Assembly (NCBI RefSeq): GCF_052857255.1 | Contig: NW_027526664.1 | Span: 62,001 to 126,000, forward strand | DNA: 64,000 nt | DNA from: Amblyomma americanum | Lineage: Eukaryota > Arthropoda > Arachnida > Ixodida > Ixodidae | Direction of reading: 5' to 3' | Part shown: in pieces, positions 59,887-64,000 of the stretch | How the letters are laid out: every line of letters begins with the position of its first letter | Position numbering within the stretch: the stretch's first letter is position 1 | Notes under the pieces: generated by a model | Databases searched by the model: none | The model's input: only the letters and a program-made list of their open reading frames with translations | Told to the model about the DNA's origin: nothing | Made by a program: the position numbers and the translations under genes

Positions 59887-62800
59887 TTTTGACGCGTATC
59901 ACATGGACACTTGTAAAACCGATGTGTTCAGATCTAGCTCGTTTAGGTCTAAATCAGCTTGTTTCGTTGTATTAAGCACGAATACATGCTTTTCGAGCAG
60001 TTATAAGAGAAAAAGTTTTGACGCGTATCACATAGACACTTGTAAAACCGATGTGTTCACATCTAGCTCGTTTTGGTCTAAAACAGCTTGTTTCGTTGTA
60101 TTAAGCACGAATGCAAGCTTTTCGAGCAGTTAGAAATTTTGACGCGTATCACATGGACACTTGTAAAACCGATGTGTTCAGATCTAGCTCGTTTAGGTCT
60201 AAAACAACTTGTTTCGTTGTATTAAGCACGAATACATGCTTTTCGCGCAGTTATAAGAGAAAAAGTTTTGACGCGTATCCCATAGACACTAGTAAAACCG
60301 ATGTGTTCAGATCTAGCTCGTTTTGGTCTAAAACAGCTTCTTTCGTTGTATTACGCATGAATACAAGCTTTTCGAGCAGTTATAAGAGAAAAAGTTTTGA
60401 CGCGTATCACAGACACTTGTAAAACCGATGTGTTCAGATCTAGCTCGTTTAGGTCTAAAACAGCTTGTTTCGTTGTATTAAGCACGAATACATGCTTTTC
60501 GCGCAATTATAAGAGAAAAAGTTTTGACGCGTATCACATGGACATTTGTAAAACCGATGTGTTCAGATCTAGCTCGTTTAGATCTAAAACAGCTTGTTTC
60601 GTTGTATTAAGCACGAATACATGCTTTTCGCGCAGTTATAAGAGAAAAAGTTTTGACGCGTATCACATAGACACTTGCAAAACCGATGTGTTCAGATCTA
60701 GCTCGTTTTGGTCTAAAACAACTTGTTTCGTTGTAATACGCACGAATACGAGCTTTTCGAGCAGTTATGAGAAAAAGTTTTGACGCGTATCACATGGACA
60801 CTTGTAAAACCGATGTGTTCAGATCTAGCTCGTTTAGGTCTAAAACAGCTTGTCTCGTTGTATTAAGCACGAATACATGCTTTTCGCGCAGTTATAAGAG
60901 AAAAAGTTTTGACGCGTATCACATGGACACTTGTAAAACCGATGTGTTCAGATCTAGCTCGTTTTGGTGTAAAACAGCTTGTTTCGGTTTATTAAGCACG
61001 AATACATGCTTTGGCGCAGTTATAAGAGAAAAACTTTTGACGCGTATCACAAGGACTTGTAAAACCGATGTGTTCAGATTTAGCTCGTTTTGGTCTAAAA
61101 CAGCTTGTTTGGTTGTATTAAGCGCGAATACAAGCTTTTCGCGCAGTTATAAGAGAAAAAGTTTTGACGCCTGTCACAGGGAGACTTGTAAAACCGATGT
61201 GTTCAGATCTAGCTCGTTTTGGTCTAAAACAGCTTGTTTCGTTGTATTAAGCACGAATACAAGCTTTTCGAGCAGTTATCAGAAGTTTTGACGCGTATCA
61301 CATGGACACTTGTAAAACCGATGTGTTCAGATCTAGCTCGTTTAGGTCTAAAACAGCTTGTTTCGTTGTATTAGGCATGAATACATGCTTTTCGCGCAGT
61401 TATAAGAGAAAAAGTTTTGACGCGTATCATATAGACACTTGTAAAACCGATGTGTTCAGATCTAGCTCGTTTTGGTCTAAAACAGCTTCTTTCGTTGTAT
61501 TACGCATGAATACAAGCTTTTCGAGCAGTTATAAGAGAAAAAGTTTTGACGCGTATCACATAGACACTTGTAAAACCGATGTGCTCAGATCTAGCTCGTT
61601 TAGGTCTAAAACAGCTTGTTTCGTTGTATTAAGCACGAATACATGCTTTTCGCGCAGTTATAAGAGAAAAAGTTTTGACGCGTATCATATGGACATTTGT
61701 AAACCGATGTGTTCAGATCTAGCTCGTTTAGGTCTAAAACAGCTTGTTTCGTTGTATTAAGCACGAATACATGCTTTTCGCACAGTTATAAGAGAAAAAG
61801 TTTTGACGCGTATCACATACACTTGTAAAACCGATGTGTTCAGATCTAGCTCGTTTTGGTCTAAAACAGCTTGTTTCGTTGTAATACGCACGAATACAAG
61901 CTTTCCGAGCAGTTATGAGAAAAAGTTTTGCCGCGTATCACATGGACACTTGTAAAACCGATGTGTTCAGATCTAGCTCGTTTTGGTCTAAAACAGCTTG
62001 TTTCGTTGTAATACGCACGAATACAAGCTTTTCGAGCAGTTATGAAAAAAAGTTTTGACGCGTATCACATGGACACTTGTAAAACTGATGTGTTCAGATC
62101 TAGCTCGTTTAGGTCTAAATCAGCTTGTTTCGTTGTATTAAGCACGAATACATGCTTTTCGAGCAGTTATAGGAGAAAAAGTTTTGACGCGTATCACATA
62201 GACACTTGTAAAACCGATGTGTTCAGATCTAGCTCGTTTTGGTCTAAAACAGCTTGTTTCGTTGTATTAAGCACGAATGCAAGCTTTTCGAGCAGTTAGA
62301 AGTTTTGACGCGTATCACATGGACACTTGTAAAACCGATGTGTTCAGATCTAGCTCGTTTAGGTCTAAAACAACTTGTTTCGTTGTATTAAGCACGAATA
62401 CATGCTTTTCGCGCAGTTATAAGAGAAAAAGTTTTGACGCGTATCCCATAGACACTAGTAAAACCGATGTGTTCAGATCTAGCTCGTTTTGGTCTAAAAC
62501 AGCTTCTTTCGTTGTATTACGCATGAATACAAGCTTTTCGAGCAGTTATAAGAGAAAAAGTTTTGACGCGTATCACATAGACACTTGTAAAACCGATGTG
62601 TTCAGATCTAGCTCGTTTAGGTCTAAAACAGCTTGTTTCGTTGTATTAAGCACGAATACATGCTTTTCGCGCAGTTATAAGAGAAAAAGTTTTGACGCGT
62701 ATCACATAGACACTTGTAAAACCGATGTGTTCAGATCTAGCTCGTTTAGGTCTAAAACAGCTTGTTTCTTTGTATTAAGCACGAATACATGCTTTTCGCG

Positions 62801-64000
62801 CAGTTATAAGAGAAAAAGTTTTGACGCGTATCACATGGACATTTGTAAAACCGATGTGTTCAGATCTAGCTCGTTTAGGTCTAAAACAGCTTGTTTCGTT
62901 GTATTAAGCACGAATACATGCTTTTCGCGCAGTTATAAGAGAAAAAGTTTTGACGCGTATCCCATAGACACTAGTAAAACCGATGTGTTCAGATCTAGCT
63001 CGTTTTGGTCTAAAACAGCTTCTTTCGTTGTATTACGCATGAATACAAGCTTTTCGAGCAGTTATAAGAGAAAAAGTTTTGACGCGTATCACAGACACTT
63101 GTAAAACCGATGTGTTCAGATCTAGCTCGTTTAGGTCTAAAACAGCTTGTTTCGTTGTATTAAGCACGAATACATGCTTTTCGCGCAATTATAAGAGAAA
63201 AAGTTTTGACGCGTATCACATGGACATTTGTAAAACCGATGTGTTCAGATCTAGCTCGTTTAGGTCTAAAACAGCTTGTTTCGTTGTATTAAGCACGAAT
63301 ACATGCTTTTCGCGCAGTTATAAGAGAAAAAGTTTTGACGCGTATCACATAGACACTTGCAAAACCGATGTGTTCAGATCTAGCTCGTTTTGGTCTAAAA
63401 CAACTTGTTTCGTTGTAATACGCACGAATACGAGCTTTTCGAGCAGTTATGAGAAAAAGTTTTGACGCGTATCACATGGACACTTGTAAAACCGATGTGT
63501 TCAGATCTAGCTCGTTTAGGTCTAAAACAGCTTGTCTCGTTGTATTAAGCACGAATACATGCTTTTCGCGCAGTTATAAGAGAAAAAGTTTTGACGCGTA
63601 TCACATGGACACTTGTAAAACCGATGTGTTCAGATCTAGCTCGTTTTGGTGTAAAACAGCTTGTTTCGGTTTATTAAGCACGAATACATGCTTTGGCGCA
63701 GTTATAAGAGAAAAACTTTTGACGCGTATCACAAGGACTTGTAAAACCGATGTGTTCAGATTTAGCTCGTTTTGGTCTAAAACAGCTTGTTTGGTTGTAT
63801 TAAGCGCGAATACAAGCTTTTCGCGCAGTTATAAGAGAAAAAGTTTTGACGCCTGTCACAGGGAGACTTGTAAAACCGATGTGTTCAGATCTAGCTCGTT
63901 TTGGTCTAAAACAGCTTGTTTCGTTGTATTAAGCACGAATACAAGCTTTTCGAGCAGTTATCAGAAGTTTTGACGCGTATCACATGGACACTTGTAAAAC
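59887..64000 (+). repeat. Domain VI: long HOR resumes to the window edge
   Basis: From the monomer at 59887 (TAAATCAGC body, the AAACTGATG slot of the long HOR) the order of slots is that of U1-U7, through E-G-F at 60907-61285, unit U9 and E-G-F at 63589-63967. The array runs off the window, so its right end is not here. Confidence 0.86.
61286..63967 (+). repeat. Long HOR unit U9, 21-mer (2682 bp)
   Basis: This is the last complete unit. It shares private variants with the end of U8 at about +2682 bp: TATCACAGACAC near 60407 and 63089, AATACGAGC near 60746 and 63428, and GCTTGTCTCG near 60848 and 63530. The last 33 bases of the window (63968-64000) begin the next unit. Confidence 0.86.

Larger units (their letters stand above)
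54893..61285 (+). repeat. Long HOR unit U8, about 50 monomers, interrupted by domain V (6393 bp)
   Basis: It starts with two monomers that match the long HOR opener (AAGCATG variant) and ends with long HOR slots and E-G-F at 60907-61285. Between 55149 and 59886 lies a block of a different HOR family, described separately. Without that block the unit would be about 1.66 kb. Confidence 0.82.
1..64000 (+). repeat. 129-bp tandem satellite array filling the window
   Basis: The window consists of about 500 head-to-tail copies of a 129 bp monomer; start-to-start distances of 129 bp can be measured directly (for example 159, 288; 672, 801; 4254, 4383). Consensus landmarks in order are TTTTGACGCG at 1-10, MluI ACGCGT at 6-11, a variable head at 13-27, BglII AGATCT at 44-49, AGCTCG at 50-55, TTTCGTTG at 76-83, a small dyad at 82-100, TTTTCGCGCAG at 104-114 and an A-rich junction at 117-129. 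By hand count the consensus has 49 G+C of 129 and 8 CpG. I saw no inverted monomer and no interrupting gene or mobile element. Both window edges cut through the array. Family-level knowledge: long homogeneous arrays with higher-order repeats are typical of eukaryotic centromeric or heterochromatic satellites. The location and species are not determinable from the sequence. Confidence 0.98.

Noticed and set aside
1..64000. Possible CRISPR array, because of regular repeats
   Set aside because: The whole 129 bp is repeated with no unique spacers between conserved short repeats, and there are no cas genes.
1..64000. Possible repetitive surface protein or toxin gene (RTX-like or cysteine-rich repeats)
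   Set aside because: No continuous frame across the array, no signal peptide or anchor, no start context, and amino-acid changes at all variable columns rather than conservation.
1..64000. Ancient internal subrepeats within the monomer (TAAAAC at 28 and 64, GCTTGTTTCG versus GCTTTTCGCG)
   Set aside because: The short matches are spaced 36 and 31 bp apart, inconsistent with each other, and no larger alignment joins them. Chance similarity cannot be excluded.
1..64000. Telomeric or subtelomeric short repeats
   Set aside because: I saw no TTAGGG, TTAGG or TTTAGGG-like tandem run. TTTAGG occurs once per A-type monomer only as part of the satellite.

Overview
The whole 64 kb window is one head-to-tail satellite DNA array. 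I see no gene, RNA gene, transposon, CRISPR array or other unique sequence anywhere in it. The basic unit is a monomer of 129 bp (about 500 copies), about 38% G+C in the commonest version, starting here at TTTTGACGCG. Almost every copy carries an MluI site (ACGCGT) and a BglII site (AGATCT). Every monomer I read has the same orientation, and both window edges fall inside the array, so the true array is longer than 64 kb. This is a eukaryotic type of sequence, such as centromeric, pericentromeric or other heterochromatic satellite. I cannot name the species. CpG is not depleted (8 CpG in the 129 bp consensus, against about 4.6 expected from its C and G content), which argues against a long-term heavily methylated array and fits many invertebrates better than a typical vertebrate or plant satellite.

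The monomers fall into recognisable subtypes defined by fixed substitutions and by short deletions at the monomer junction. The subtypes are arranged in higher-order repeats (HORs) that differ along the window. Positions 1-7707 are a poorly ordered mixture. Positions 7708-13676 are an 8- to 10-monomer HOR (1020-1270 bp). Positions 13677-29481 are a mosaic of nested segmental duplications (offsets of 2160, 4841, 9793 and 14656 bp). Positions 29482-55148 are a long HOR of 21-29 monomers (2.8-3.7 kb), each unit closed by a distinctive trimer called E-G-F here. Positions 55149-59886 are a block carrying the markers of the 7.7-28 kb zone, with its own 10-mer, 9-mer and trimer units. From 59887 to the end the long HOR resumes.

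Because 129 is 43 x 3 and one frame of the consensus has no stop, the array shows many long open frames (up to 332 codons at 57612-58610). These are not genes: all the subtype-defining substitutions change the amino acid, the frame is broken by 2, 5 and 8 bp deletions, and nothing gene-like surrounds them.

The points most worth a second look are the near-identical duplications at several scales, the recurrent E-G-F landmark trimer, the domain V block lodged inside another HOR family, the clustering of nearly all indels at two short sites in the monomer, a conserved hairpin-capable dyad, and one corrupted 48 bp patch with an 11-A run at about 41.25 kb, which may be an assembly seam or a real rearrangement scar.
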